From assembly GCF_014207355.1 (NCBI RefSeq), contig NZ_JACHEF010000003.1, forward strand, positions 533,763-597,762: DNA of 64,000 nt, in the 5' to 3' direction. The translations under genes and the position numbers were made by a program. Below, piece by piece: positions 41,543-49,977 of the stretch. This DNA comes from Mesorhizobium sangaii. Lineage in GTDB: Bacteria; Pseudomonadota; Alphaproteobacteria; Rhizobiales; Rhizobiaceae. Positions within the stretch are counted from its first letter, which is position 1; each line of letters starts with the position of its first letter. The notes under the pieces are model-generated. The model was not told the DNA's origin and did no database searches. It saw only the letters and a list, made by a program, of their open reading frames with translations.

Positions 41543-42726
41543 ACGAGCAGCCATCCGGTTTCGACCACGATTATCTCGCCGAGGCGGCAACGCTGCTGGC
41601 GCATGACGAGCCGTTCCCGGGCGGCGCGGTGGTGCCGCCGATCTACCAGACCTCGCTGTTCACCTTTGCCAACTATGCCGAGATGGCCGACACCTTCGCC
41701 GGCAAACGAAAGCAGCCGATCTATTCGCGCGGCGACAATCCGACGGTGATGGAATTCGAGGCGCGGGTGGCGGCGCTCGAGGGCGCTGAGGCAGCGCGCG
41801 GCTTTTCTAGCGGCATGGCCGCGATCAGCGCCACGGTGCTTGCTTTCGTCGGTGCCGGCGAGCGCATCGTGGCGGTGCGCAACTGCTACGGCGATGCGTA
41901 CCGGCTTTTCGAGCGGCTCTTGCCGCGGCTCAACATAAAGGTCGACTACGTCGATGGCTCAGACCCGGACGCGGTCGCGGCGGCACTTCCCGGCGCCAAG
42001 CTGCTCTACCTGGAAAGCCCGACCTCGATGATGTTCGAGCTGCAGGACATCGCGCATCTGACGCGATTGGCCAAGGAGCAGGGCATCATCACAAGCATCG
42101 ATAATTCCTGGGCGACGCCGGTGTTCCAGAAGCCGATCACGCACGGCGTCGACCTAGTGCTGCACTCGGCCTCGAAATATCTCGGTGGCCACAGCGACAC
42201 CGTGGCCGGCGTAGTGGCGGGATCTGCCGCCCATATCAAGCATATCAACGAGCAGACCTATTCCTATCTCGGCGGCAAGCTGTCGCCGTTCGAGGCCTGG
42301 CTGCTGCTGCGCGGCTTGCGCACGCTGCCGCTGCGCCTGCCGCACCACATGAAAAGCGGCCTGACCCTCGCCGAGCGGCTGAAGGCGCATGCCAATGTCG
42401 AGCGCGTCAACCATCCAGCCTATTCGAACCATCCCGGCAAGGCGACGCTGGCCGGCTATGCCGGGCTGTTCTCCTTCGAGGTGGCGGACGATATCGACAT
42501 CCCCGTCTTCGTCGACGCGCTCAACTATTTCCGCATCGGCGTCAGCTGGGGCGGGCATGAGAGCCTGGTCGTGCCTGCCAAGGCGTCGCTCGAGCAGACG
42601 CCGGGCCTGAATTCGATGGCGCGCTTCGGCGTCAGCCCCCGAACCATCCGCTTCAATGTCGGATTGGAAAGTGTCGAAGACCTGTGGGCGGACGTCGCCC
42701 AGGCCTTCGAAAAAGCCAGAAAATAA
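41539..42726 (+). CDS. Transsulfuration-family PLP enzyme (cystathionine beta/gamma-lyase-like)
   Basis: Cys/Met-metabolism PLP enzyme of 395 residues. The PLP lysine lies in LVLHSASKYLGGHSDTVAG, the phosphate site in RGFSSGMAAISATVL, and ITSIDNSWATPVFQKPI and GVSWGGHESLV are also typical. The usual ESPTNP motif reads ESPTSMMFELQD, so the substrate pocket may differ from housekeeping MetB/MetC. Likely beta- or gamma-elimination of a sulfur or related amino acid. It starts on the ATGA overlap with the regulator and precedes the transporter genes, so a catabolic role on the imported compound is inferred. Confidence 0.87.
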   Translation: MNEQPSGFDHDYLAEAATLLAHDEPFPGGAVVPPIYQTSLFTFANYAEMADTFAGKRKQPIYSRGDNPTVMEFEARVAALEGAEAARGFSSGMAAISATVLAFVGAGERIVAVRNCYGDAYRLFERLLPRLNIKVDYVDGSDPDAVAAALPGAKLLYLESPTSMMFELQDIAHLTRLAKEQGIITSIDNSWATPVFQKPITHGVDLVLHSASKYLGGHSDTVAGVVAGSAAHIKHINEQTYSYLGGKLSPFEAWLLLRGLRTLPLRLPHHMKSGLTLAERLKAHANVERVNHPAYSNHPGKATLAGYAGLFSFEVADDIDIPVFVDALNYFRIGVSWGGHESLVVPAKASLEQTPGLNSMARFGVSPRTIRFNVGLESVEDLWADVAQAFEKARK

Positions 42727-42755
42727 CAAGCGGGTTCAAAATGGGAGTCTTGAAC

Positions 42756-44033
42756 ATGAAAAAACTGACCGTCATGCTTGCCACCGTTGCGGGGCTGGCG
42801 ATTTCAGCCGGAAGCGCTGCGGCCGATTCGACCCTCAAGATGGTCGAAGTCATCACCAGCCCGCCGCGCACCGAATTCCTGAAGAAACAGATCGCCGAAT
42901 TCGAAACCGCCAATCCCGGCGTCAAGGTCGAACTGATCTCGCTGCCCTGGGGCCAGGCCTTCGAAAAATTCCTGACCATGGTGCAGGCCGGCGACACGCC
43001 CGACGTGGTCGAGATGCCGGAACGCTGGATGGGCCTCTATGCCAACAATGCCCAGCTCGAGGACCTCGGCCCCTACATGGCCAAGTGGGACGACGCCAAG
43101 ACGCTCGGCGAGCGCGCCAAGCAGTTCGGCTCGACCGTCAACAACACGCAGTTCATGATCCCGTACGGCTACTATGTGAACGCGCTGTTCTGGAACAAGA
43201 AGCTGTTCAAGGAAGCCGGCCTCGATGGCCCGCCGGCGACGCTCGACGATTTCGTAACCGACTCCAAGAAGATCTCGGCTCTTCCCGGCAAATACGGCTA
43301 CTGCCTGCGCGGCGGCCCGGGTGCCTTCAACGGCATGCACATGTTCATGAATATCGCCGCCGGCAAGGGCGGCTATTTCAACGAGGATGGCACCTCGACC
43401 ATCAACGACGAAGGCTCGGTCAAGGGTCTGCAGATGCTGGCCGACATGTACAAGAACGGGCTGGCGCCGAAGGATGCGGTGAGCTGGGGCTTCAACGAGA
43501 CGGTCACCGGCTTTTATTCCGGCACCTGCGCCATGCTCAACCAGGATCCGGACGCGCTGCTCGGCATCGCCGACAAGATGAGCGCCGACGACTTCGCGGT
43601 GGCGCCATTGCCGGTCGGGCCGAGCGGCAAGTCGTATCCGACGCTCGGCTATGCCGGCTGGGCGATGTTCGCCAACTCGCAGCACAAGGACGACGCCTGG
43701 AAGCTGATGGCGACGCTGCTGTCGCCCAAGGACAATCTGGAATGGGCCAAGGAGGTCGGCGTCGTCCCGATCCACAATGGCGCCGACCAGGATCCCCATT
43801 TCAAGACCGAACAGTTCAAGGGCTGGTTCACGGAGCTGAGCGACACCTCCAAGTATGAAATGGTGACGCCACCGACGCATCTGGAGAACCTCGGCAATTT
43901 CGTCGACCAAGTGGCGATCAAGAATTTCCAGGAAGTGCTGCTTGGCCAGAAGACGGCCAAGGACGTCGCCGACCAATGGGCTGCCTTCCTGACCAAGGAA
44001 CAGCAGGACTGGCTGGCGAAGAACAAGAAGTAG
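42756..44033 (+). CDS. ABC transporter extracellular solute-binding protein, CUT1 type
   Basis: Periplasmic binding protein of family 1 (carbohydrate uptake), 425 residues. Signal peptide KKLTVMLATVAGLAISAGSA with cleavage near AAA-DS. The mature part has EFLKKQIAEFETANPGVKVE, FEKFLTMVQAGDTPDVVEMP, FWNKKLFKEAGLDGPPATLD and GWAMFANSQHKDDAWKLMAT. GGGAG stands before the chosen ATG; an ATG 15 bases earlier lacks such a site. It begins 29 bases after the PLP enzyme gene, arguing for one operon. Confidence 0.92.
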   Translation: MKKLTVMLATVAGLAISAGSAAADSTLKMVEVITSPPRTEFLKKQIAEFETANPGVKVELISLPWGQAFEKFLTMVQAGDTPDVVEMPERWMGLYANNAQLEDLGPYMAKWDDAKTLGERAKQFGSTVNNTQFMIPYGYYVNALFWNKKLFKEAGLDGPPATLDDFVTDSKKISALPGKYGYCLRGGPGAFNGMHMFMNIAAGKGGYFNEDGTSTINDEGSVKGLQMLADMYKNGLAPKDAVSWGFNETVTGFYSGTCAMLNQDPDALLGIADKMSADDFAVAPLPVGPSGKSYPTLGYAGWAMFANSQHKDDAWKLMATLLSPKDNLEWAKEVGVVPIHNGADQDPHFKTEQFKGWFTELSDTSKYEMVTPPTHLENLGNFVDQVAIKNFQEVLLGQKTAKDVADQWAAFLTKEQQDWLAKNKK

Positions 44034-44037
44034 TTTT

Positions 44038-44174
44038 GTTCCCTTCTCCCCGTTCACGGCGAGAAGCTGTCACGAAATGACGGATGAGGGGCGGCGCCAT
44101 CGTTTGAAGGTTCGCGCAGCCCGTCATCTGCCTGCCGGCATCTTCTCCCCATGAAACGGGGAGAAGGCCGCCGT
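44038..44174. repeat. Mesorhizobium-type palindromic intergenic repeat
   Basis: Two hairpins face each other: CTTCTCCCCGTTCACGGCGAGAAG at the left (positions about 44043-44066) and CTTCTCCCCATGAAACGGGGAGAAG at the right (about 44143-44167), with GATGAGGGGCGGCG and CATCTGCCTGCCGGCATC between. This is a known rhizobial repeat family by recollection. It separates the binding protein from the permeases and could attenuate or stabilise the transcript. Confidence 0.75.
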
Positions 44175-44212
44175 CGCCGACGCCGGCATCCACCATTCAC
44201 CGTAGAGCCCCA

Positions 44213-45136
44213 ATGACATATGCCGTGTCCGAAATACGATCCGCCGGCAAGCCGCGTCGCAAGTGGCGATCGCACGCCGCCATCGAGCCCTGGCTCTATC
44301 TCAGCCCGGCGATCATCCTTCTGGTCGTGGTGCTTCTGGTACCGCTGGTCATCGGCATCAGCTACTCCTTCCGCAAATTCTCGGCTTTCAAGTCGGAATA
44401 TGTCGGGCTCGGACAGTATCGGGCGATGCTGTCGGACCCGGTGCTCGGGCAGGCACTGGTCAACACGCTCTGGTGGACAGTCGCCAGTCTGTTCTTCCAG
44501 TTCTTCCTCGGTCTTGGCCTGGCGCTGCTGCTCGACAAGCCATTCCCAGGCCGCAAGGTGGTGCAGGCCCTGGTGTTCCTGCCCTGGGCGGTGCCGTCCT
44601 TCCTGTCAGGCCTGACCTGGGCCTGGCTGTTCAATCCGATCATCGGCCCATTGCCGCACTGGCTGTATGCATTGGGGCTGAAGGCCGAACCGACCAATGT
44701 TCTGTCCGATCCCTCGACCGCAATGTGGGGGCCGATCGTCGCCAATATCTGGTTCGGCATTCCATTCTTCGCCATCACGCTGCTGGCGGCGCTGAAATCC
44801 ATTCCATCGGAATTGCATGAGGCGGCGGCGATCGACGGCGCTTCGCCCTGGCAGCGCTTCACCAAAGTGACGCTGCCGTTCCTGGCGCCGACCATTGCCA
44901 TCACGGTGATGCTGCGCACCATCTGGATCGCCACCTTCGCCGACCTCATCTTCGTCATGACCGAGGGCGGACCGGCAGGCTCGACCAACACGGTGCCGGT
45001 CTACATCTATGTCAGCGCCTTCAAGTCGCTGGACAAGGGCTATGCCTCGGCGGTGGCCGTGCTGCTGCTCGTCCTGCTCATTGCCTATGCGATCGCACTG
45101 ATCGGCATTCGCCGCTCCCTGGTGAGGCACGTCTGA
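44213..45136 (+). CDS. ABC transporter permease (MalF/UgpA type)
   Basis: Inner membrane permease of 307 residues with about six helices. The EAA loop that docks to the ATPase reads ELHEAAAIDGASPWQRFTKV, and FLPWAVPSFLSGLTWAWLFN is typical of MalF-type subunits of CUT1 importers. It lies 179 bases after the binding protein, beyond the palindromic repeat. Its stop overlaps the next start by one base (TGATG). Confidence 0.92.
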   Translation: MTYAVSEIRSAGKPRRKWRSHAAIEPWLYLSPAIILLVVVLLVPLVIGISYSFRKFSAFKSEYVGLGQYRAMLSDPVLGQALVNTLWWTVASLFFQFFLGLGLALLLDKPFPGRKVVQALVFLPWAVPSFLSGLTWAWLFNPIIGPLPHWLYALGLKAEPTNVLSDPSTAMWGPIVANIWFGIPFFAITLLAALKSIPSELHEAAAIDGASPWQRFTKVTLPFLAPTIAITVMLRTIWIATFADLIFVMTEGGPAGSTNTVPVYIYVSAFKSLDKGYASAVAVLLLVLLIAYAIALIGIRRSLVRHV

Positions 45137-45984
45137 TGATCGCAGGACGCTCAGCCTCGCAGCGCTTCTTCGGCGGCATCGGCCTCTACGCCGCCGTCGC
45201 GGCTTACGTGATCTTTGCGCTGTTCCCGATCTACTGGACGCTGAAGATCTCGGTCACTCCGGAGCGGCTTCTCTATTCCGAAGGCATCACCTTCTGGCCC
45301 TCGCAGATGACATTGCAGAATTTCGTCACCGTGCTCGAGGCCACCGATTTCCCGCGCTATTTCCTCAACAGCGTCATCGTCTCGGTGTCGACGGCGGCAT
45401 TGGTGACGGTCATCGCCACGCTCGCCGGCTACGCCATGTCGCGCTTCACCTTTCGCGGCAAGGCGGCTCTGGCTCTGATGCTATTGTTGACCCAAACGTT
45501 TCCGCTGGTGATGGTCATTCCGCCGATCTACCGCGTCATGGGGCAGATCGGCTTGATCAACAGCCTGACCGGGCTGATCATCATCTACACCGCCTTCAAC
45601 ACCGCCTTCGCCACCTTCCTGATGCAATCCTTCTTCGACGGCATCCCGAAGGACCTGGAAGAGGCGGCGATGATCGACGGCTGCACGCGCGCGCAGGCGA
45701 TGCGCAAGGTGATCGTGCCGCTGACGCTGCCAGGCATGGGTGCGACGCTCGGCTTCGTCTTCACTGCCGCCTGGAGCGAGCTACTGTTCGCGCTGATGCT
45801 GATATCCAGCGACGACCAGAAGACCTTCGCGGTCGGCCTGCTCACCTTCATCGGCAAGTTCGCCGTCGACTGGGGACAGATGATGGCGGCGTCGATCCTG
45901 GCGCTGATCCCGGTCTGCATCTTCTTCGCTTTCCTGCAACGCTATCTCGTCACCGGCCTGACCGCCGGCGCCGTCAAAGGATAG
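45136..45984 (+). CDS. ABC transporter permease (MalG/UgpE type)
   Basis: Second permease, 282 residues, six helices. EAA loop: DLEEAAMIDGCTRAQAMRKV; NSVIVSVSTAALVTVIATLA and TQTFPLVMVIPPIYRVMGQI fit the MalG family. Pairs with the upstream permease. Four bases separate it from the ATPase gene. Confidence 0.92.
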   Translation: MIAGRSASQRFFGGIGLYAAVAAYVIFALFPIYWTLKISVTPERLLYSEGITFWPSQMTLQNFVTVLEATDFPRYFLNSVIVSVSTAALVTVIATLAGYAMSRFTFRGKAALALMLLLTQTFPLVMVIPPIYRVMGQIGLINSLTGLIIIYTAFNTAFATFLMQSFFDGIPKDLEEAAMIDGCTRAQAMRKVIVPLTLPGMGATLGFVFTAAWSELLFALMLISSDDQKTFAVGLLTFIGKFAVDWGQMMAASILALIPVCIFFAFLQRYLVTGLTAGAVKG

Positions 45985-45988
45985 ATCG

Positions 45989-47056
45989 ATGGCCTCTGTT
46001 ACGCTCGATAAGGTCCGTAAGGATTATGGCACTGTCCGCGTCCTGCATGCGGTCGACCTTGAAATCGCCGATGGCGAGTTCGTCGTCCTGGTCGGTCCGT
46101 CAGGCTGCGGCAAGTCCACGCTTTTGCGCATGATCGCCGGGCTGGAGGAGGCTTCCGGCGGTGAGATCCGCATCGGCGAGCGACTGGTCAACGACGTCGC
46201 GCCGAAGGACCGCGACATCGCCATGGTGTTCCAGTCCTACGCGCTCTATCCGCATATGGACGTGTCGAAGAATATGGGTTTCAGCCTGATGCTGCGCAGG
46301 GCCGACAAGCCGGCCATCGACGCAAGGGTGGACGGTGCGGCCAAGCGGCTCGGGCTCGACACTTTCCTGCAACGCCTGCCGCGGCAATTGTCCGGCGGCC
46401 AGCGCCAGCGCGTCGCCATGGGCCGCGCGATTGTGCGCGATCCCAAGGTGTTTCTGTTCGATGAGCCGCTGTCGAACCTCGACGCCAAGCTGCGCGTCCA
46501 TATGCGCGCCGAGATCAAGGCGCTGCACCAGCAGTTGAAGACCACTTCGGTCTACGTCACCCACGACCAGATCGAGGCCATGACCATGGCCGACAGGATC
46601 GTCGTCATGCATGACGGGCTGATCCAGCAGGTTGGCGCGCCGCTGGATCTCTATGACCGGCCGGCAAACATATTCGTCGCCGGCTTCATCGGCTCACCGG
46701 GCATGAATTTCCTGCCTGCGACCGTTCGCAAGGGCGGCACCTCGGAGGCCGTGCTGGCCGACGGCCAGGCGTTGCGCCTGCCGGATGGCCTGCCGCTGAA
46801 GGACGGCGACGTCATCACCGTCGGTCTGCGGCCCGAGCACGTCAGGCTGGCCGATGACGGCGAATTGCAGGGCGAGGTGGGGGTGGTGGAGCCGCTCGGG
46901 CTTTCGACCCAGTTCTACGTCAAGCTGGGTGGCCAGCAGCTTTGCGTGTTCGCCATGGGCCGCGCCGGCGTGAAAACCGGCGACGTGGTACGGCTGTCGG
47001 CCGACCCGGCGTTACTGCATCTGTTCGATCCGAAAAGCGGCGATCGCATTGGCTAA
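45989..47056 (+). CDS. ABC transporter ATP-binding protein (MalK/UgpC type)
   Basis: 355-residue ATPase that energises the importer. Walker A VGPSGCGKSTLL, Q-loop VFQSYALYPHM, signature LSGGQRQRVAMGRA, Walker B VFLFDEPLSNLDAKL and the H-loop VYVTHDQIEAMTM are all intact, followed by the C-terminal TOBE/OB regulatory domain (GFIGSPGMNFLPATV, VGLRPEHVRL) of CUT1 ATPases. Closing gene of the cluster. The assignment to ugpC or msmK cannot be made without substrate knowledge. Confidence 0.94.
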   Translation: MASVTLDKVRKDYGTVRVLHAVDLEIADGEFVVLVGPSGCGKSTLLRMIAGLEEASGGEIRIGERLVNDVAPKDRDIAMVFQSYALYPHMDVSKNMGFSLMLRRADKPAIDARVDGAAKRLGLDTFLQRLPRQLSGGQRQRVAMGRAIVRDPKVFLFDEPLSNLDAKLRVHMRAEIKALHQQLKTTSVYVTHDQIEAMTMADRIVVMHDGLIQQVGAPLDLYDRPANIFVAGFIGSPGMNFLPATVRKGGTSEAVLADGQALRLPDGLPLKDGDVITVGLRPEHVRLADDGELQGEVGVVEPLGLSTQFYVKLGGQQLCVFAMGRAGVKTGDVVRLSADPALLHLFDPKSGDRIG

Positions 47057-47108
47057 ACCGGTGCCGGCTGCTGCATGGTGATTTGCGGAAGCAGGAGGAG
47101 GGGCGGCC

Positions 47109-47792
47109 ATGAAACTCGGAATTCCGGTCTATGACGGCGTGGATCTGCTCGACGTGGCCGGGCCTTACGAGATGTCCAAATGGGTCGACTCGGCGACGGG
47201 TCTCGAATGCCAGATCCTCTCCGCCGATGGTGGCCCGGTCACGACCGTAAACGGGCTGCGTTTCGAAGCCCATGCCAGCTTTGCCGAAACGCCAACGCTC
47301 AATGTCCTGTGGATCCCAGGCGGTGCGCCGGAAGCGTTGAGCGCAATCATGTCGGATGCCAATTCGCCTTTTCTCGCCTAGCTCCGACAGGTGGCGGCGG
47401 ATGCGCTCTGGGTTTGCTCCGTATGCGGGGGGCATTGTTGCTCGCACGCGCCGGACTGCTCGACGGTCACAAAGCCACGACCCATTGGGCGTTCGTCAAA
47501 TGCCTGCAGAGTTTCCCCAAGATCGAGGTCGATACGACGCATGCGCGTTTCGTCAAATCCGGCAACCGGCTGACCGGTGGAGGCATTTCATCAGGCCTCG
47601 ACGAGGCCTTGGAGCTGATCGCGCTGCTGTTCGATGAGGCGACGGCCGAGGCGGGTGCAGGTCACCACGCAGTATTTTCCGCGCCCTCCGGTGACTGGCA
47701 AAATTCCAGCCACGCCAGCTTGCCCGGTACAATGGCGATCCAGGCGACCGCACCATCACGGCAATTCTGAAGAAATTTCGGGAAAAGCGTAA
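47109..47792 (+). pseudogene. DJ-1/PfpI family protein with three lesions
   Basis: The reading frame begins KLGIPVYDGVDLLDVAGPYE and VLWIPGGAPEAL, then meets a TAG at 47379-47381. The same frame continues through LRQVAADALWVCSVC until a run of six G at 47427-47432, where one base is missing; the next frame gives GALLLARAGLLDGHKATTHW and SGNRLTGGGISSGLDEALEL. Near 47650 one extra G returns to the first frame with RVQVTTQYFPRPPVTG and a stop at 47790. The nucleophile-elbow Cys (VCSVC) region survives. Three independent lesions make real decay more likely than sequencing error. GGAGGAGGGG precedes the ATG. Confidence 0.85.
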
Positions 47793-47831
47793 CGCCTCAA
47801 CGGAGATTGCCGTCCGATGGTCTGCAAACGA

Positions 47832-47856
47832 AAACGCCGCCCAATGGGCGGCGTTT
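47832..47856 (-). terminator. Rho-independent terminator of rpmG
   Basis: Perfect 11-base stem, AAACGCCGCCC and GGGCGGCGTTT, with a three-base loop. On the minus strand it is followed by TTCGTTTGC, 23 bases beyond the rpmG stop. The element is symmetrical and may also stop transcripts from the DJ-1 remnant. Confidence 0.85.
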
Positions 47857-47878
47857 CGGCATTTTTGGAGAAACCAGA

Positions 47879-48046
47879 TTACTTGATCTTGGTTTCCTTG
47901 AACTCGACGTGCTTCTTGGCGACCGGGTCGTACTTGCGGAACGACAGCTTGTCGGTCTTGGTGCGGCTGTTCTTGCTGGTCACGTAGAAGAAACCGGTGT
48001 CGGCGGTCGACAGAAGCTTGATCTTGATGTTTGCGGCTTTGGCCAT
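47879..48046 (-). CDS. rpmG: 50S ribosomal protein L33
   Basis: A 55-residue basic protein of the large ribosomal subunit: [40 protein letters not shown] and [15 protein letters not shown]. It lacks the zinc-binding cysteines, so it is the C- form of L33. The gene is short and easily missed. In relatives it lies close to pleD; here about 9 kb of accessory genes intervene. A strong terminator follows. Confidence 0.96.
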   Translation of the reverse strand: MAKAANIKIKLLSTADTGFFYVTSKNSRTKTDKLSFRKYDPVAKKHVEFKETKIK

Positions 48047-48200
48047 GATTTCAGTCCGTTATGTTCGTGGGGTTTTGGCCGCTGGAGCACGGGGAAACAC
48101 CCGGACGCGGGAAACTTGGCGCGACACATAAAGAACGTGCCTGGAAAGTCAAGCCCGGCGAAGCTCATACCACCCGCCGGAACTGGCCATCGGCCTCAAA

Positions 48201-48656
48201 TCATGCGCTTTCTCTCGCGGGCGCCGCAGCCTTCTTCCAGTCTCCGGTGGTGTTCCAGCGATTCGGATTCGCGCGGTCGTCCAGCCCCTTGGAACGGCTG
48301 GCCAGGATCGGCTGGATGCGGATCACCGGCTCCTGGTAGGAGTGCGCCTGGAAAATAGCCTCGGCGACGCGCGCGGCCAGCGCCTGGTCGTCGGGCAGTT
48401 CGAACGAAACCTCGACCGTGCCGGGGCGTCGCCGCAACTCGGTCTCGGCGCCGGCGACCGCACCGTCGAGCGGCCTGTAGCGTTCGATGCCATGCGCCGA
48501 CTGGTAGGCGTTGCGGTCATATTTGCCCATCGCCAGCGGCGCTATCGCCACCACCGCATCCATTATGCGATCGACATCGGCGGCCGGCGCCTGAAAGGTC
48601 ACCAGCAGGAGCAATGTCATTCGCAACGAAGTGGTTTCAAAGCCGCTGTCGATCAT
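48201..48656 (-). CDS. NIF3/YqfO-like domain protein
   Basis: 151 residues with a pattern seen in the CutA-like insert domain of NIF3/YqfO proteins: LLLLVTFQAPAADVDRIMDA, GKYDRNAYQSAHGIERYRPL, TVEVSFELPDDQALAARVAE and IFQAHSYQEPVIRIQPI. It may bind a small molecule or metal, but the function is not known. An internal ATG (MTLLLLVTF) 12 codons on is a possible alternative start; the first ATG has GAGGATCC upstream. The assignment is by pattern only. Confidence 0.7.
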   Translation of the reverse strand: MIDSGFETTSLRMTLLLLVTFQAPAADVDRIMDAVVAIAPLAMGKYDRNAYQSAHGIERYRPLDGAVAGAETELRRRPGTVEVSFELPDDQALAARVAEAIFQAHSYQEPVIRIQPILASRSKGLDDRANPNRWNTTGDWKKAAAPARESA

Positions 48657-48703
48657 GGGAGGATCCTCAACTTCAGATATTTTGAGGCAACCTTATAGCC
48701 GGG

Positions 48704-48731
48704 GGCTGCTGACACGGTTCTGTCAGCAGCC
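48704..48731. repeat. Perfect 11-base inverted repeat between two genes
   Basis: GGCTGCTGACA and TGTCAGCAGCC flank a six-base loop, 44 bases past the MFS stop. It may be a terminator for the minus-strand MFS gene, although no T tract follows on that strand. Confidence 0.6.
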
Positions 48732-48774
48732 TGTCGTGTCGCCGCGTGAAATGCAGGCTGGAAGCAGCATCGCG

Positions 48775-49953
48775 CTACAGGAGGATCTTGCGGATGAGCC
48801 TGACGCTGACCAGGCCGATGTAGGCGGCGAAGAACAGGCCGAGCGACCAGCCGAAGCCCGACGGACCGAACGCATCCATGCCGATGCCGATCGCTTGCGG
48901 CCCGAGCACCATGCCGACGCCGTAGCAGAGCACGAAGGCGGCGTTGGCCGACGCCAGTTCGTGGCCGGAGAGCTGCGAGCCGAGATGGGCAAGGCCGATC
49001 GTGTACATGGCTGCGACGACGCCGCCCCAGACGAACAGAAGGGCCGCCATCAGGTGCCAGTTCTGCGCGAAGAAGGGCATGAAGACCGTGCCGGCAAGGC
49101 CGACAGTGGCGCAGGCAATCAGCAGATAGCGGCGGTCGCTGACGCGGTCGCTGATCATGCCGATCGGGATCTGCAGCAGCACATTGCCGAGGCCGATCAT
49201 GGTCAGCAGGAGGGCCGCGTCAGCCTCGGAGTAGCCGATGCGGTTGCCATAGACCGGGAACAGGGCAAAGCCGCCGGTTTCGACCGCGCCGAACACCAGC
49301 ACGGCGGCGGTTGCCGACGGCACCAGCCAGATGTAGCGCAGGAAATTGCTGGTTTCGCCATCGGAGGCGATGGTCGGGCTCTCGTTGCGCGCCGCCAGCA
49401 CCGGAATGGCGGCCAGCGTCACCAATGCGATGATGACGCCAAATGGCCTGAAGCCCGAACTGCCGAGATGGGCGAACAGCCACGGCCCCGCGGCAAAGCC
49501 GAGCGACAGGACAGTGGCGTAGATGCCGAGCACAAGACCACGACGATGCGGCGGCGCCGAGGTGCTGATCCAGAATTCCGACAGGATGAACAGCACCGTC
49601 AGCGCGATGTGCAGCACGATGCGCAGCGGAAACCACATCCAGAAATCCGGTGCGAAGTGGAAGCCGACGAAGGCCAGGGCGCCGGTGGCAATCATGGCAA
49701 TCATTGTCCAGGCAACGCCGAAGCGCATGGCGAGTGGGGTTGCCAGTGGGGCACCGGCGATCGAGGCCAGGCCGGCGACGGCCGTGTTGAGGCCGATCAT
49801 CGAAGCCGAATGGCCGCGCGTTTCGAGAATGACGCTGAGCAGCGGCATGCCGAGGCCGATGGCGATGCCGACGACGCTGATCGACGAGATCGCCGCCACC
49901 ATCGGCAGCCAGTGTACGCGTTCGTCGCCCTGTGGTTGGGTATCGACCGTCAT
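48775..49953 (-). CDS. Major facilitator superfamily transporter
   Basis: 392 residues with about twelve hydrophobic segments. MFS signatures include LATPLAMRFGVAWTMIAMIA in the first half and the loop GMISDRVSDRRYLL in the second. The family resembles the YcaD-type efflux proteins found next to rpmG in rhizobia. Substrate unknown. It is followed on the same strand by the NIF3-like gene and preceded by NUDIX at a distance of 24 bases, suggesting a common transcript. Confidence 0.88.
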   Translation of the reverse strand: MTVDTQPQGDERVHWLPMVAAISSISVVGIAIGLGMPLLSVILETRGHSASMIGLNTAVAGLASIAGAPLATPLAMRFGVAWTMIAMIATGALAFVGFHFAPDFWMWFPLRIVLHIALTVLFILSEFWISTSAPPHRRGLVLGIYATVLSLGFAAGPWLFAHLGSSGFRPFGVIIALVTLAAIPVLAARNESPTIASDGETSNFLRYIWLVPSATAAVLVFGAVETGGFALFPVYGNRIGYSEADAALLLTMIGLGNVLLQIPIGMISDRVSDRRYLLIACATVGLAGTVFMPFFAQNWHLMAALLFVWGGVVAAMYTIGLAHLGSQLSGHELASANAAFVLCYGVGMVLGPQAIGIGMDAFGPSGFGWSLGLFFAAYIGLVSVRLIRKILL

Positions 49954-49977
49954 GGGGATGTCTGAATACTCGATGTT

